64,000 nucleotides of DNA from Gammaproteobacteria bacterium (GTDB lineage Bacteria > Pseudomonadota > Gammaproteobacteria > Pseudomonadales > JAUIET01). The notes under the pieces were generated by a model. That model worked only from the letters and a program-made list of their open reading frames with translations, did no database searches and had not been told where the DNA came from. The stretch spans positions 1-64,000 of the forward strand of contig JAUIET010000016.1 of NCBI GenBank assembly GCA_030429735.1, given 5' to 3'. Below are positions 26,806 through 36,965 of the stretch, piece after piece. How positions within the stretch are numbered: position 1 is the first letter of the stretch; each line of letters begins with the position of its first letter. Made by a program: the position numbers and the translations under genes.

Positions 26806-27947
26806 AGGCTCGCCAGACGCTTTGCCGCCTTGAGCAAGGTGTTGTCCTGTTTGGCAAAACAAAATCGAACGTATTGATGCGACAATGGCGCAGCACAAAA
26901 CACCGATATTGGAATTGCCGCAACTTTCACTTCTTTCGTTAGCCATTCGCACATCGCACGATCATTTCGATCACTTATCTGGCTGTAGTCTGCCAGCTGG
27001 AAATAGGTGCCGGAAGAAGGCGTGATTTGGAAACCCGAGCCTACCAGTGCATTGCAAAACAGATCACGCTTCGCTTGATAAAAACCGGCCAGCTGCAAGC
27101 AATAATCGGGTTCTGCTCGCATAAAGTCGGCCAAAGCCCATTGTATGGGCGTTACACCTACGAAGGTAACAAACTGATGCACTTTGCGGAGCTGGGCACT
27201 CAGCAAGGGCGGTGCAATGCAATAACCGGTTTTCCACCCAGTGACATGAAAGGTCTTGCCGAAGGAAGACACGACAAAGGCACGCTCATACAGCTCATCA
27301 ACAAGCAGCAAGCTCTGGTGCGACAAGCCGTCATACACCAGATGTTCATACACTTCGTCGGCCAGCAACACAATGTTAGTATCACGGACCAAGTCCGCTA
27401 AATGCACCAGATCGTCGGGTGAAAGCACCGAGCCCGTCGGATTATGCGGGCTGTTCAGAATAATCATACGCGTGCGCTGGTTAATCGCGTCTCTTACCTG
27501 TTGCCAGTCAACCGTGAATTCAGGGGCTTTCAGCGCCAGGTGGATTGTTTTGCCGCCGGCCAATCGAACCGCGGGTTCGTAGCTGTCGTAGGCCGGATCA
27601 AACACAATCACTTCATCACCCGCGTTGACGGTTGCCATAATCGCGCAGAACAAAGCCTCAGTAGCGCCAGGCACAACAGTCACTTCGGAATCGGCACTGA
27701 CCGGGCGATCATACAGGCGCTGTACCTTGAGGGCGATTTGTTCGCGAAGGGCCTCCACGCCAGTCATAGGCGGATACTGGTTAAACCCGTCGCGAACGTA
27801 ATGCGCTAAACGCTCACGCAGATACGCCGGGCCATCATAGTCTGGAAACCCCTGGCCTAAATTGATCGCGTCATTTTGCTGTGCAAGCGCAGACATCACA
27901 CTAAAGATAGTGGTTCCTATATCAGGAAGCTTACTGTCGATGTTCAT
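26802..27947 (-). CDS. ybdL: methionine aminotransferase-like PLP enzyme
   Basis: 381 residues, fold-type I aminotransferase. FPDYDGPAYLRE, NQYPPMTGVEALRE, NSPHNPTGSVL, LLADEVYEHLVYDG and SSFGKTFHVTGWKTGY (PLP lysine at 231) closely follow the YbdL/MtnE-like group, which transaminates methionine and aromatic amino acids with 2-oxo acids and serves methionine salvage. Its ATG overlaps the TGA of the pseudouridine synthase gene by 4 bp, so the two are translationally coupled. The symbol is by resemblance to E. coli YbdL. Confidence 0.8.
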   Translation of the reverse strand: MNIDSKLPDIGTTIFSVMSALAQQNDAINLGQGFPDYDGPAYLRERLAHYVRDGFNQYPPMTGVEALREQIALKVQRLYDRPVSADSEVTVVPGATEALFCAIMATVNAGDEVIVFDPAYDSYEPAVRLAGGKTIHLALKAPEFTVDWQQVRDAINQRTRMIILNSPHNPTGSVLSPDDLVHLADLVRDTNIVLLADEVYEHLVYDGLSHQSLLLVDELYERAFVVSSFGKTFHVTGWKTGYCIAPPLLSAQLRKVHQFVTFVGVTPIQWALADFMRAEPDYCLQLAGFYQAKRDLFCNALVGSGFQITPSSGTYFQLADYSQISDRNDRAMCEWLTKEVKVAAIPISVFCAAPLSHQYVRFCFAKQDNTLLKAAKRLASL

Positions 27948-28777
27948 GCGCTGAACGTCTGCCAGAGTGGCGGCAGTAAGGCTTGCTCGACACGATAGGA
28001 TTTTTGCTCACCGCTGACCGGGCACGTAAATCCCAGACTGTATGCGCACAATTGCAAATCACGTTGATCAGTTGGGTCTCCATACTGGCGATCACCGATG
28101 ACCGGTAAATCGAGTGACGCAAGATGAATACGCACTTGATGCTTACGGCCGCTGCTAATGCGGACATTGAGCTTTGAACCGTTGTTGCTGGACTCCAGCA
28201 GACTGACTTCGCTGTGCGCACTTCGCCCGTCAATCGCCTGATCGACGGTAGCAGGTAGTACGCCTTGCGCGGGGAAGCCATCGCACAAGGCATGGTAGTG
28301 CTTCTCAACCTTACGGGTTGCAAACAACCGGCTCAATAGAGCTTGTACGGCCTTGCTGTGGGCTAACAGACAAACACCAAACGTGAAGCGATCCAGGCGA
28401 TGCACAAGCAGGTTGTTTCGATCAGCGTTCTGCGTGTGGCGAGCCATGCGTGGCAAGGTATGATGGTCGCCGTACTTGCTTCCCTGACATAGCACGCCAG
28501 CGGGCTTGTGCCACACGCTGTAGTCGCCTTCATCGTGCAGCAAAACCGGTTTAGGAACTGTCGCGTCTATCACCTCGGCACGGTAATACACATGCAACTC
28601 ATCACCAGCACACAACTGGCTGCTTGCTTTACGAAGGCGGCTAGTCCGTCCTGCTCGCGTTCGCCATACCGCGCCGTACTTCATTAATTGCTTTATCCGC
28701 GTGCGCGATAAATCGCAGTGGCGGGCGATGCATTCAACAGCAGGGGTAGCCACGGTAACAGGCAAATGAAGTTCCAC
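27944..28777 (-). CDS. RluA-family pseudouridine synthase
   Basis: 277 residues. An S4-like N-terminal RNA-binding segment (TRIKQLMKYGAVWR to GDELHVYY) precedes the catalytic domain with VHRLDRFTFGV, where the Asp of HRLDR is the catalytic residue. SGRKHQVRIHLASLDLPVIGDRQYGDP is the conserved RluA C-terminal motif. It isomerises uridine in rRNA or tRNA; the target site cannot be assigned from sequence alone. RFTFG replaces the usual RDTSG. It is coupled to the downstream aminotransferase by a 4-bp overlap. Confidence 0.87.
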   Translation of the reverse strand: MELHLPVTVATPAVECIARHCDLSRTRIKQLMKYGAVWRTRAGRTSRLRKASSQLCAGDELHVYYRAEVIDATVPKPVLLHDEGDYSVWHKPAGVLCQGSKYGDHHTLPRMARHTQNADRNNLLVHRLDRFTFGVCLLAHSKAVQALLSRLFATRKVEKHYHALCDGFPAQGVLPATVDQAIDGRSAHSEVSLLESSNNGSKLNVRISSGRKHQVRIHLASLDLPVIGDRQYGDPTDQRDLQLCAYSLGFTCPVSGEQKSYRVEQALLPPLWQTFSA

Positions 28778-28829
28778 CGTTAATACCTGCCAAAGCCTGA
28801 TTCGGTGGGAGTAATGCGAAAAACCAAGC

Positions 28830-30023
28830 TTACCCCTCTAACACCTTTATTAGGCTGTCGGCAAAATAGTCGATATTCGAAGAAGTTAAACCGGCAATAT
28901 TCATTCGCGTGGAGTCGACGATATACACGGCATAGTCGTCGCGCAGTTTTTGCACCTGTTGCTCGCTGATACCCAGAAAGGAGAACATGCCGTTCTCGGT
29001 ACGAATAAACTGAAAGCCGGTGTGCCCCGCCGCATCAAGCCTGTCAACAAGCGCGTCTCGCATTCCATTAATGCGCTCGCGCATTTCATCCAGCTCGGTA
29101 AGCCACTGCGCTTTGAGGGCCGGGTCGTTTATGATCGTGCCAACAATCGCACCGCCGTGAGACGGTGGCATGGAATAGATTTGGCGTGCTGCATTCATGG
29201 CTTGCGAGCAGGCGATTTGCGTTTGCTCACTGTCACGGGTCAGAAATACGATGGCACCGGCGCGTTCACGATACAAGCCAAAATTCTTTGAACAGGAACT
29301 GGCAATCAGCATTTCAGGTACACGCTCTGCCATCGCGCGCCAACCCCGCGCGTCTTCCTCCAAACCGTGGGCCAAGCCCTGGTAAGCCGCATCAACAAAC
29401 GGGGTAAACCCTCTCTGCAGGGCCAGATCGGTCAATGCTTGCCACTGCTCAAGGCTAAGATCAGCGCCACTCGGGTTGTGGCAACAGCCGTGCACCAACA
29501 CCACATCGCCAGGCCCGGTTTCTGCCAGTGCCCGCATCATAGCGTCAAAATCAATCGCATGATTCGCATGGTCGTAGTAAGGGTATTCATGCACTTTGAG
29601 GTCAGCCCCTTCCAACAGTGGGTAATGATTGGGCCAACTGGGGTTGCTGAGCCACACCCGCGTTCCTGGTTGGGAACGATTGATCACCTCGGCGCCGATA
29701 CGCAGTGCACCACACCCTCCGGGTGCCTGCACGCTGCCAACCAAACCGTCTTTGATCAGGGCACTGTCAGCACCAAACAAAAGCTCCAGCGTGGCTGTAT
29801 TGAACTCAGCCACACCGGCTTGTGGCAAATAGGTTTTACTGGTTTCTGTCTGCTGGATACGCTCGGTCGCGAGCTTCACGGCACGCATAATAGGCGTAGA
29901 GCCTGATTCGTCTTTGTACACACCAACACCCAGGTCAATTTTATTGGGGTTAGTGTCTTTTTTAAACGCCGCGCTCAGACCAAGGATCGGGTCGGCGGGT
30001 ATTGATTGCAGTTGTTCCAGCAT
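28830..30023 (-). CDS. tyrB: aspartate/aromatic amino acid aminotransferase (class Iα)
   Basis: 397 residues, standard length. DLGVGVYKDESGSTPIMRAVK, YLPQAGVAEFN, VQAPGGCGALRIGAE, WLSNPSWPNHYPL, HGCCHNPSGADLS and SSCSKNFGLYRERAG (PLP lysine at 246) are those of AspC/TyrB enzymes. It exchanges amino groups between aspartate, tyrosine or phenylalanine and 2-oxoglutarate. AspC and TyrB cannot be told apart with confidence here, so the symbol is tentative. It is on the same strand as the pseudouridine synthase, 52 bp upstream. Confidence 0.85.
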   Translation of the reverse strand: MLEQLQSIPADPILGLSAAFKKDTNPNKIDLGVGVYKDESGSTPIMRAVKLATERIQQTETSKTYLPQAGVAEFNTATLELLFGADSALIKDGLVGSVQAPGGCGALRIGAEVINRSQPGTRVWLSNPSWPNHYPLLEGADLKVHEYPYYDHANHAIDFDAMMRALAETGPGDVVLVHGCCHNPSGADLSLEQWQALTDLALQRGFTPFVDAAYQGLAHGLEEDARGWRAMAERVPEMLIASSCSKNFGLYRERAGAIVFLTRDSEQTQIACSQAMNAARQIYSMPPSHGGAIVGTIINDPALKAQWLTELDEMRERINGMRDALVDRLDAAGHTGFQFIRTENGMFSFLGISEQQVQKLRDDYAVYIVDSTRMNIAGLTSSNIDYFADSLIKVLEG

Positions 30024-30085
30024 ATCGGGGTTCCACTAAGTGCTGAGCAAAGAGGCTTGCGCAAATATTGACTTTCGTTAAGCCG

Positions 30086-30113
30086 AAAAAAAGGGGCTAT
30101 TAAGCCCCTTTTT
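30086..30113 (-). terminator. bidirectional-looking rho-independent terminator
   Basis: GGGGCT (30093-30098), a 4-base loop and AGCCCC (30103-30108) form a 6-bp GC-rich stem that is extended by A/T pairs and is flanked by an A-run on the left and a T-run on the right. On the minus strand it ends in a run of T about 20 bp after the TonB-dependent receptor stop, so it should terminate that gene and insulate the aminotransferase downstream. Confidence 0.85.
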
Positions 30114-30133
30114 AATCTTCTTGATGCAATTAT

Positions 30134-32563
30134 CTAGAAGTTATAGCGCGCCTGCAAGGCCACGTTTAACGGTGCCTCGTAAAAGCCGTAGTAGGCAGTC
30201 GCAACACCGGGAGCACCGATGGCTGCGTTAAACGCTCCAGATAGCGTGGTTGATACGGGTGCCTGGCTACCAAAGGTCAGTATCTCTTCATCCGTCAGGT
30301 TTTCCCCAATAACTGCAACACTCCAGCTGCCGTCTACCGCGTCCAGACCTATGCGTGCGTTAACTTTGGTGTACGCATCCTGAGCCAGATTTGGATCCAG
30401 CGTAGGTGAAACGAAGTAATCATCGCTGTAGGCAACGTCTACACCCAGGCTTAACTCCATGGTTGAACCAATGGGTACAATGTAGGTGCCACCAATATTG
30501 GCTGTGATTTCGGGGGTGAATTCCTTCACGTCGCCTTTTCGATCACACAAACCGGCAACGGTTGGGGAATCTGGAGTTTCGCCAAAGAAGCACTGTGAGT
30601 TTGGAAACTCATCGAACTCAAAGTCCAGGAACCCAAGGGCACCGGTTAGCAACAGGTTCTCAGATATCTGCCAACGGCCGTCCAGCTCCACACCTTGTGT
30701 GGTGGCTTCACCCGCATTGGTCACGTTGAAACCCAAAGTACCATCAAACTGACTGGTCTGCAGGTCGGTGTACTCCATGTAGTAAGCCGCAATATTCAAC
30801 TCGGCAGCGCCACCCGCCAGCGTCAGCTTACCCCCAATTTCATAGGCTGTTACTTCTTCACCTTCGTACTCAAACGCACTGCCACCGGTACCTATGGCGG
30901 CCGCTGTCTGGTCAAATGTGTTGGCTCGCGCGTCGTACCCGCCGCCTTTGAAACCTTCAGTTACCGACACATACCACATAGAATTGTCAGTTGCGTCCCA
31001 CTGCAAGTTTATAGCCGGTGTGAACTTGGTTTCATTGCGTTCGCCAGCCAGGTTATGACCACCGCCGGCGCCGCTGAACTGCTCATTGATGATGCCAAAC
31101 CCTGCGAAATAAACAATGGGTGCCACCGGACTAGCCGTAAGAGGCTGGCCAAGAATATTCTGAACCGGGCTAGGCTCGATCACATCTACAATTTCGATCG
31201 AACGTGCGCCAGACTTGTCCTCATCCGTGTAGCGACCGCCAATGTTTAAACGCAGTGTGTCACTGATCGTCCAGGTCAGCTGAGCGAACACCGACCATAG
31301 ATCACTTTCTGTTTCAAAGTGACGACGTGCGGCTGTACCGGGCAAGGCTGCGCTCAAGGCACCCAGCAAGCTGCCCTGAGGAACAATGGTCATGTCATCC
31401 AGGTTCTGATCATAAGTTTGATAAAATGCGCCAACGATGTAATCCAGAGTCTCACCGCCCGGTGATGCCAGTCGAAACTCCTGACTGAACTGGTTATAGT
31501 CTTCTTTACCCGCGGTATCGATCAGAATAGCCGCGTTAAAGTCGCAGTCGCACTGCTGGTAGTAGTCGTACTCGACCCAGCCAGATATCGACGTGAGCGT
31601 GTGGTCACCAATGGCATACTCAATATTCAGAGTGGCGTTATCAAAATTGGTTTCTTCAACGTCACCATTTGCCTGACGTTTAAAGTCTTGCTCGGTGTCC
31701 AGAACAATGGCACCACCGGTCAGCGCGTTAATGGCCGTAGCAAAAGGCGGCGAACCACCTACTTCAACCGGGTTAACAATTTCAAGAAAACGGCCAGTGG
31801 TATCAAAGTTGGCGTACTCGTACTTGAAGTTAACCGACAAGTTGTCTGTTGCATCCCATTGGAAATTGGCACGACCGATTTGATGCTCCAGATGGGATTC
31901 GTCACGGTTAAGGAAGGTGTTCTCGTAATAACCGTCAACATCACGAACCAGTCCAGACAAGCGCACAGCGAACACATCGCTGAGAGGTATATTGACCGCA
32001 CCCTTGATGTCATAACCTTCTTCATCAAAGTTGTATTCACCTTCAATAAAGCCATCCACTTCTTCGGTGCTGGCTTTCTTGGTGATCAAACTGATCGCAC
32101 CACCAATCGCGTTCTTGCCGAACAGAATTGGCTGCGGGCCACGCAGCACTTCCACCCGATCAACGTCGAGGTAGGGTATACGTGCCATTTGCATTCGACC
32201 ATAATGAATGTCGTCCTGGTACATACCGACAGACTGTTCAAACGCCGGGTTCACGCCCGAGCTGATACCACGAATGGTGATGGTGGTGCTGATACCGGTT
32301 TGGTTCATGCTCAGGTTAGGCACGAAATCGGCCAGGTCGTTAAGATTGGTGATACCAGCCTGGCTGATTTTTTCACCCGACATCACGTTAACCGAAATTG
32401 GCACGTCGGCCAGGCTTTGAACACGCTTCTGGGAAGTTACAACAACTTCCTCCAGCATTAATTGCGCCTGAGCGTTAAGACTAAACCCGCCAATCAGCGC
32501 GGCACTGAGTGCGATGGCACGGCGAGTTGAATAAAACGGAGTATTCGGAAAGTCTTTAGACAT
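30134..32563 (-). CDS. TonB-dependent outer-membrane receptor
   Basis: 809 residues. A signal peptide (about 1-33, ending SLNAQAQ) precedes a TonB-box/plug start (EEVVVTSQKRVQSLADVPISV). The plug continues with NLNDLADFVPNLSM, TTITIRGI, RVEVLRGPQPILFGKNAIGGAISLITKK. The C-terminal barrel ends in ALQARYNF with terminal Phe, the outer-membrane insertion signal. It belongs to the large Sphingomonas/marine-type TBDR group that takes up siderophores, vitamins or plant and algal molecules by TonB energy. Substrate unknown; no linked TonB/ExbB genes. A good Shine-Dalgarno (GAGGT) precedes the ATG. The terminator at 30086-30113 follows. Confidence 0.92.
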   Translation of the reverse strand: MSKDFPNTPFYSTRRAIALSAALIGGFSLNAQAQLMLEEVVVTSQKRVQSLADVPISVNVMSGEKISQAGITNLNDLADFVPNLSMNQTGISTTITIRGISSGVNPAFEQSVGMYQDDIHYGRMQMARIPYLDVDRVEVLRGPQPILFGKNAIGGAISLITKKASTEEVDGFIEGEYNFDEEGYDIKGAVNIPLSDVFAVRLSGLVRDVDGYYENTFLNRDESHLEHQIGRANFQWDATDNLSVNFKYEYANFDTTGRFLEIVNPVEVGGSPPFATAINALTGGAIVLDTEQDFKRQANGDVEETNFDNATLNIEYAIGDHTLTSISGWVEYDYYQQCDCDFNAAILIDTAGKEDYNQFSQEFRLASPGGETLDYIVGAFYQTYDQNLDDMTIVPQGSLLGALSAALPGTAARRHFETESDLWSVFAQLTWTISDTLRLNIGGRYTDEDKSGARSIEIVDVIEPSPVQNILGQPLTASPVAPIVYFAGFGIINEQFSGAGGGHNLAGERNETKFTPAINLQWDATDNSMWYVSVTEGFKGGGYDARANTFDQTAAAIGTGGSAFEYEGEEVTAYEIGGKLTLAGGAAELNIAAYYMEYTDLQTSQFDGTLGFNVTNAGEATTQGVELDGRWQISENLLLTGALGFLDFEFDEFPNSQCFFGETPDSPTVAGLCDRKGDVKEFTPEITANIGGTYIVPIGSTMELSLGVDVAYSDDYFVSPTLDPNLAQDAYTKVNARIGLDAVDGSWSVAVIGENLTDEEILTFGSQAPVSTTLSGAFNAAIGAPGVATAYYGFYEAPLNVALQARYNF

Positions 32564-32818
32564 GATTTACCTCGAAAAGTTGGTTGGACGCACGCCCATC
32601 TTCGTGTGCTTTGGTATTGTCGCGCGGAGAATACCATACGCTTGATCATTTAGATTAACTAGACATGCTATCTGTCTGATATTTACTGTATTTCAGCGAA
32701 ACTGACCGCGCTACCACAAGATCTGGTAGGCGCCATTCGACGGGGACACCAGAGCGCGCGGATGATAGCGCCAGGCGCCACGCACATAAAGGTCGTTTAA
32801 GGACAAAAAGCCCAACGG

Positions 32819-34036
32819 TCAGCTGTTGGAACGACCCCTGCTGGCCGCTATTTTCAGCCTTAGCGCATTGAGCTTGATAAACCCGGCCGCATCGGCCTGA
32901 TCGTAAGCACCGGCGTCGTCGTCAAAGGTGGCTATGTTCTCGTCAAACAGGCTGTCGTCAGACTTTCGTCCCACCACATCAACGTTACCTTTATATAGCT
33001 TTAATCGAACCACACCATTAACACACTGCTGGGATTGGTCAATCATGGTTTGCAGCATGAGCCGCTCTGGCGCCCACCAGTAGCCGTTATAAACTAACTG
33101 CGCGTAACGCGGCATCAATTCGTCTTTCAGGTGCGCTACTTCGCGGTCCAGCGTGATCGACTCAATCGCACGGTGCGCGCGCAGCATGATCGTACCGCCC
33201 GGTGTTTCATAACAGCCACGAGATTTCATACCGACGTATCGATTTTCTACAATATCCAGGCGCCCGATGCCATTTTCCCCGCCAATGCGATTTAAGTTGG
33301 TCAACACCCCGGCCGGTGTTTGCTGCTCACCATCGATCGCAACAATGTCGCCAGCGCGGTAGGTCAATTCTATGTAGCGCGCCTGGTCCGGTGCTGCTTC
33401 TGGCGCCACTGACCAGCGCCACATCTCTTCTTCCGACTCACACCACGGGTCTTCGAGACAACCGCCCTCGTAGGAAATATGCAGCAGGTTGGCGTCCATA
33501 GAGTATGGGGATTTTTTTCCGCGCTTCATTTCCACCGGAATGCTATGCTCTTCGCAGTAAGCCATCAGCTTGTCGCGCGACAACAAGTCCCACTCCCGCC
33601 AGGGTGCTATCACTTTAATGCCTGGCGACAACGCATACGCACCCAATTCAAACCTGACCTGGTCGTTACCCTTTCCGGTGGCGCCGTGCGAGATGGCGTC
33701 GGCGCCTGTTTCCGCCGCTATTTCCACCAATCGCTTTGCAATTAACGGACGGGCGATGGATGTGCCCAGCAAATACTCGCCTTCGTAAATGGCATTGGCG
33801 CGAAACATCGGGAACACGTAGTCTCGAACAAACTCTTCGCGCAAATCTTCGATGTATATTTCCTTAACGCCCAGCGCTTCGGCCTTGGAGCGTGCGGGTT
33901 CAACTTCTTCGCCCTGCCCTATATCGGCCGTGAAGGTAACCACTTCGCTGTTGTAGTGCTCCTGCAACCACTTAACGATCACCGACGTGTCCAACCCTCC
34001 GGAATACGCTAAAACTACTTTGTTGACACTCGCCAT
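32819..34036 (-). CDS. argG: argininosuccinate synthase
   Basis: 405 residues, the normal length. [18 protein letters not shown] is the PP-loop ATP site. [57 protein letters not shown] and [26 protein letters not shown] (in pieces) are diagnostic for ArgG. It joins citrulline and aspartate using ATP in arginine synthesis. argD and argF lie 14 kb away in this window, so three arginine genes are present but not in one operon. Downstream of argG, 255 bp lead to the TonB-receptor start and contain its promoter; I could not define it. Confidence 0.97.
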   Translation of the reverse strand: MASVNKVVLAYSGGLDTSVIVKWLQEHYNSEVVTFTADIGQGEEVEPARSKAEALGVKEIYIEDLREEFVRDYVFPMFRANAIYEGEYLLGTSIARPLIAKRLVEIAAETGADAISHGATGKGNDQVRFELGAYALSPGIKVIAPWREWDLLSRDKLMAYCEEHSIPVEMKRGKKSPYSMDANLLHISYEGGCLEDPWCESEEEMWRWSVAPEAAPDQARYIELTYRAGDIVAIDGEQQTPAGVLTNLNRIGGENGIGRLDIVENRYVGMKSRGCYETPGGTIMLRAHRAIESITLDREVAHLKDELMPRYAQLVYNGYWWAPERLMLQTMIDQSQQCVNGVVRLKLYKGNVDVVGRKSDDSLFDENIATFDDDAGAYDQADAAGFIKLNALRLKIAASRGRSNS

Positions 34037-34119
34037 GTTCGTTCACCATCTGATAAAAAAGCGGATACCTCAAGCAGTGAGGCAGCCCGCGATTTTAGCA
34101 TAAGTGAACGGGTGTTCGT

Positions 34120-35064
34120 TCAGCGCTCCAGGCGTACTGTGACCCGTCGATTCTTGTGGCGGTTGGCATCACTGGTATTGGGAACCACAGGATAGCGTTC
34201 GCCATGGTAGCGGGTTGTAATGCGCTTTTTACTGATACCCGAGCGCTGCAGATACGCCGCCACTGCTCTGGCACGCCGTTTTGACAGTTCGATGTTGTAG
34301 AAGCGGTCGTGCACATCATCAGTGTGGCCATCGATATAAAAACGCTTCACGGTTTTGTCGACTTTGCTGTACTCCACAATGTCATCCAACAAGGCGCGGG
34401 CTTGGGCGTTGACGTTGTGCTTGTCGGTGTCAAAGTGCACGCGAGAGCGTGAGATTTGCTCGAAGTTCTTGCTCAGCAGCTGCTCTGAACAGCTTAGGAA
34501 TTGATCATAGGCACTGAGAAAATGCTTGGGTGACATACTCACGTCAACCGTTTGCTGCGTGTCGAACCAGGCGACCCCCTGAAACTCTGGCGCCATGCCT
34601 CGTTGCAAAGAGGCGAGCATGGCATTGGCCAGATGACTGTCCAGCTGCACGGCTTGCTTCCCGCGCGACACATTGACCGGACCCAGCGAGCGCGGGGTGA
34701 GTTGCGGTGCCCACACCGGTGCCTGGGCCACCAACATTACCTGGCCGGCCGCCAGCGGGTTGCGCTGCGTATGCAAGATGAAATCGGTGCCACCGCCCGC
34801 ATGCTCGGTAAACGTGGCTGTGCCCAGCCGCTTTATGTCCTGGCTTAAAGAGCAACTGAATTTATCGCCGCCGGCGTACCAATGCGCCGTATCAATTTGT
34901 GTGGTCGAGCGGGCGTAGGCAAGCTGCTGCGGCTGCCGAGTGTCCTGGTAGGCCCCTAACGGCTGCAGGGTCACCGGGTCGTAGACTTGAGCGGCCGGTG
35001 TAGCGCAGAAAAACAGCGCCGCACACAGCGCAACTGATTGGCTTTTAATCAACAAGCGATTCAT
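34120..35064 (-). CDS. motY: flagellar sodium-motor protein MotY
   Basis: 314 residues from the ATG at 35064, selected because AAGGA lies 5 bases before it and because it begins a clean signal peptide (RLLIKSQSVALCAALFFCATPAA). The N-terminal domain (YDPVTLQPLG, CSLSQDIKRLGTATF, FQGVAWFDTQ, LSAYDQFLSCSEQLL) is the MotY-specific part that contacts the basal-body T-ring. The C-terminal OmpA-like domain (FYIDGHTDDVHDRFYNIELSKRRA, then RYHGERYPV and NRRVTVRLER) binds peptidoglycan. It stabilises the stator of a polar flagellum. No other flagellar gene is in the window; the argG-motY-pyrC-rnt order is that of Pseudomonas. Confidence 0.88.
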   Translation of the reverse strand: MNRLLIKSQSVALCAALFFCATPAAQVYDPVTLQPLGAYQDTRQPQQLAYARSTTQIDTAHWYAGGDKFSCSLSQDIKRLGTATFTEHAGGGTDFILHTQRNPLAAGQVMLVAQAPVWAPQLTPRSLGPVNVSRGKQAVQLDSHLANAMLASLQRGMAPEFQGVAWFDTQQTVDVSMSPKHFLSAYDQFLSCSEQLLSKNFEQISRSRVHFDTDKHNVNAQARALLDDIVEYSKVDKTVKRFYIDGHTDDVHDRFYNIELSKRRARAVAAYLQRSGISKKRITTRYHGERYPVVPNTSDANRHKNRRVTVRLER

Positions 35065-35253
35065 TCTCATCCTTGTGTTCGAATGCCAGGCGCTTGTGGG
35101 TTTCCGCCGGAATTGAGCAACTTTCAATCAGAATAGCCCAATATCGGGTATTTAACGTGCGTATTGATTATTAAAACAACAACTGGTTCACAACTATCAC
35201 TTTCCCAGCGTTTACTGTAGGATCTGAACACTTTTGCGATACATCTTTACACC

Positions 35254-36306
35254 TTGAGCTCATCTCTAACCATCACCCGCCCAGACGACTGGCATATACA
35301 CCTGCGCGACGGCGACACCCTGGCCGCAACCGTTCGTGACGCATCGCGCTATTTTGGTCGTGCCATTATCATGCCCAATCTGGTACCGCCGGTGCGCAAC
35401 GTGCAGGAGGCGGAAAACTACCGCAAACGTATTCTCGCAGAACGCCCACCTGGGTCGGTGTTTGAGCCATTAATGGTGCTGTATCTCACCGATCAGACAA
35501 GTGCTGCAGACATACGCGCTGCCGCCGAACCGGGCAGTGGATGTTATGCGGTCAAGCTGTATCCAGCCGGGGCAACCACCAACTCAGAATCAGGCGTTAC
35601 TGATATAGAGGCCCTTGGCGAGGTATTTGAGACCCTGCAGGAATGCGGCATGCCGTTGCTGGTGCATGGTGAGGTGACTCACGCTGATATTGACGTGTTC
35701 GACCGGGAAGCACGCTTTATTGATGAGGTGCTCACCCCGCTGCTGCAACGCCACCCGGCATTGAAAGTGGTGCTTGAACACATCAGCACATCGCATGCGG
35801 TTGACTTTGTCGGCGCGGCTCCCGACACCATTGCTGCGACCATAACCGCTCATCATTTGCTCTATAACCGCAATCATTTGCTGGCCGGCAATGTACGCCC
35901 ACATTATTACTGCTTGCCAATACTGAAGCGCGCCAGCCACCAGCAGGCGCTGGTGGGCGCAGCCATTAGCGGTAACCCAAAGTTTTTTCTCGGCACGGAT
36001 TCTGCACCGCACCCGGTGTCCAGTAAAGAAGCCGCTTGTGGTTGCGCTGGCTGCTACACGGCGCACGCGGCCATTGAACTGTACGCAGAAGTGTTCGAAC
36101 AACAGCAGGCACTGGATAAGCTGGAAGCGTTCGCCAGCTTTTATGGGCCCGACTTCTATGGCCTACCGAGAAACACCGACACCATTACTCTGCTAAAAGA
36201 ACCGTGGCAAGTGCCTGAGCACATGGCGTTCGGGTCGCAAATGTTACGGCCGTTGAAGTACGGCGAAGACATAGCGTGGCGGGTTATTGAAGAGTCGGCT
36301 TTATGA
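35254..36306 (+). CDS. pyrC: dihydroorotase
   Basis: 350 residues. [11 protein letters not shown] (metal-binding His14 and His16), [23 protein letters not shown] (Lys101, the carboxylated metal bridge), [27 protein letters not shown] and FLGTDSAPH are those of the class II PyrC of proteobacteria. It cyclises carbamoyl-aspartate in pyrimidine synthesis. The only workable start is TTG at 35254, without a strong Shine-Dalgarno. Its TGA overlaps the ATG of rnt by 4 bp. Confidence 0.96.
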   Translation: MSSSLTITRPDDWHIHLRDGDTLAATVRDASRYFGRAIIMPNLVPPVRNVQEAENYRKRILAERPPGSVFEPLMVLYLTDQTSAADIRAAAEPGSGCYAVKLYPAGATTNSESGVTDIEALGEVFETLQECGMPLLVHGEVTHADIDVFDREARFIDEVLTPLLQRHPALKVVLEHISTSHAVDFVGAAPDTIAATITAHHLLYNRNHLLAGNVRPHYYCLPILKRASHQQALVGAAISGNPKFFLGTDSAPHPVSSKEAACGCAGCYTAHAAIELYAEVFEQQQALDKLEAFASFYGPDFYGLPRNTDTITLLKEPWQVPEHMAFGSQMLRPLKYGEDIAWRVIEESAL

Positions 36307-36965
36307 GTGGCGACAGCGGCTATCATTTTGTAGACGAAGACGAAAGCAGTGATAAAACGCCGCTAGCAGGCCGGTTCCGGGGCTTCCTGCCCGTGGTGCT
36401 TGATGTGGAAACCGGTGGTTTTAACGCCAACACCGACGCGCTGCTTGAAATTGCCGCCATCACCCTGACGATGGATGCGCGCGGTTATCTGGTGGAAGAG
36501 TCGGAGTTTCATGCGGACATTGAGCCATTCGAAGGCGCCAATCTTGAGCAGGCAGCGCTGGATTTCACCGGCATAGATCCCTCAGACCCTGAGCGCAACT
36601 CGCGACCTGAAACCGAGGCCTTGCGAGAATTGTTTCAAATGATCCGCCGAGAGGTGAAAGCGCACGGCTGCACGCGGGCGATCATGGTGGCGCACAATGC
36701 CCATTTTGATCAGGGTTTTGTGCATGCTGCTGCGCAACGGTGCGACCTGAAACGCAACCCTTTCCACCCTTTCTCCAGCTTTGACACAGCCACCCTGTCA
36801 GGTCTCGCCCTGGGTCAAACCGTGCTTGCCCGGGCCTGCCAGGCAAGCGGCATTGAATTCGATGGTTCCAGCGCACACTCTGCGCTGTATGACACGCGAA
36901 AAACGGCTGAACTATTTTGCCTGATAGTTAATCGTTGGAAAGATCTGGGCGGCTGGAAGAGCTAG
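36303..36965 (+). CDS. rnt: ribonuclease T
   Basis: 220 residues, DEDDh exonuclease. [12 protein letters not shown] supplies Asp and Glu, [32 protein letters not shown] the second Asp (in pieces), and [16 protein letters not shown] the His and last Asp. RNase T trims tRNA and other 3' ends. It is coupled to pyrC by an ATGA overlap. Its TAG stop merges with the inverted-repeat element that follows, so the last two stop-codon bases are also the first bases of the repeat. Confidence 0.94.
   Translation: MSGDSGYHFVDEDESSDKTPLAGRFRGFLPVVLDVETGGFNANTDALLEIAAITLTMDARGYLVEESEFHADIEPFEGANLEQAALDFTGIDPSDPERNSRPETEALRELFQMIRREVKAHGCTRAIMVAHNAHFDQGFVHAAAQRCDLKRNPFHPFSSFDTATLSGLALGQTVLARACQASGIEFDGSSAHSALYDTRKTAELFCLIVNRWKDLGGWKS

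Noticed and set aside
31601-32461. 286-codon plus-strand frame opposite the TonB-dependent receptor
   Set aside because: Antisense of a well-recognised receptor; no family resemblance; caused by biased codon use on the true strand.
35590-36102. 170-codon minus-strand frame within pyrC
   Set aside because: Shadow of the dihydroorotase gene with no motif of its own.
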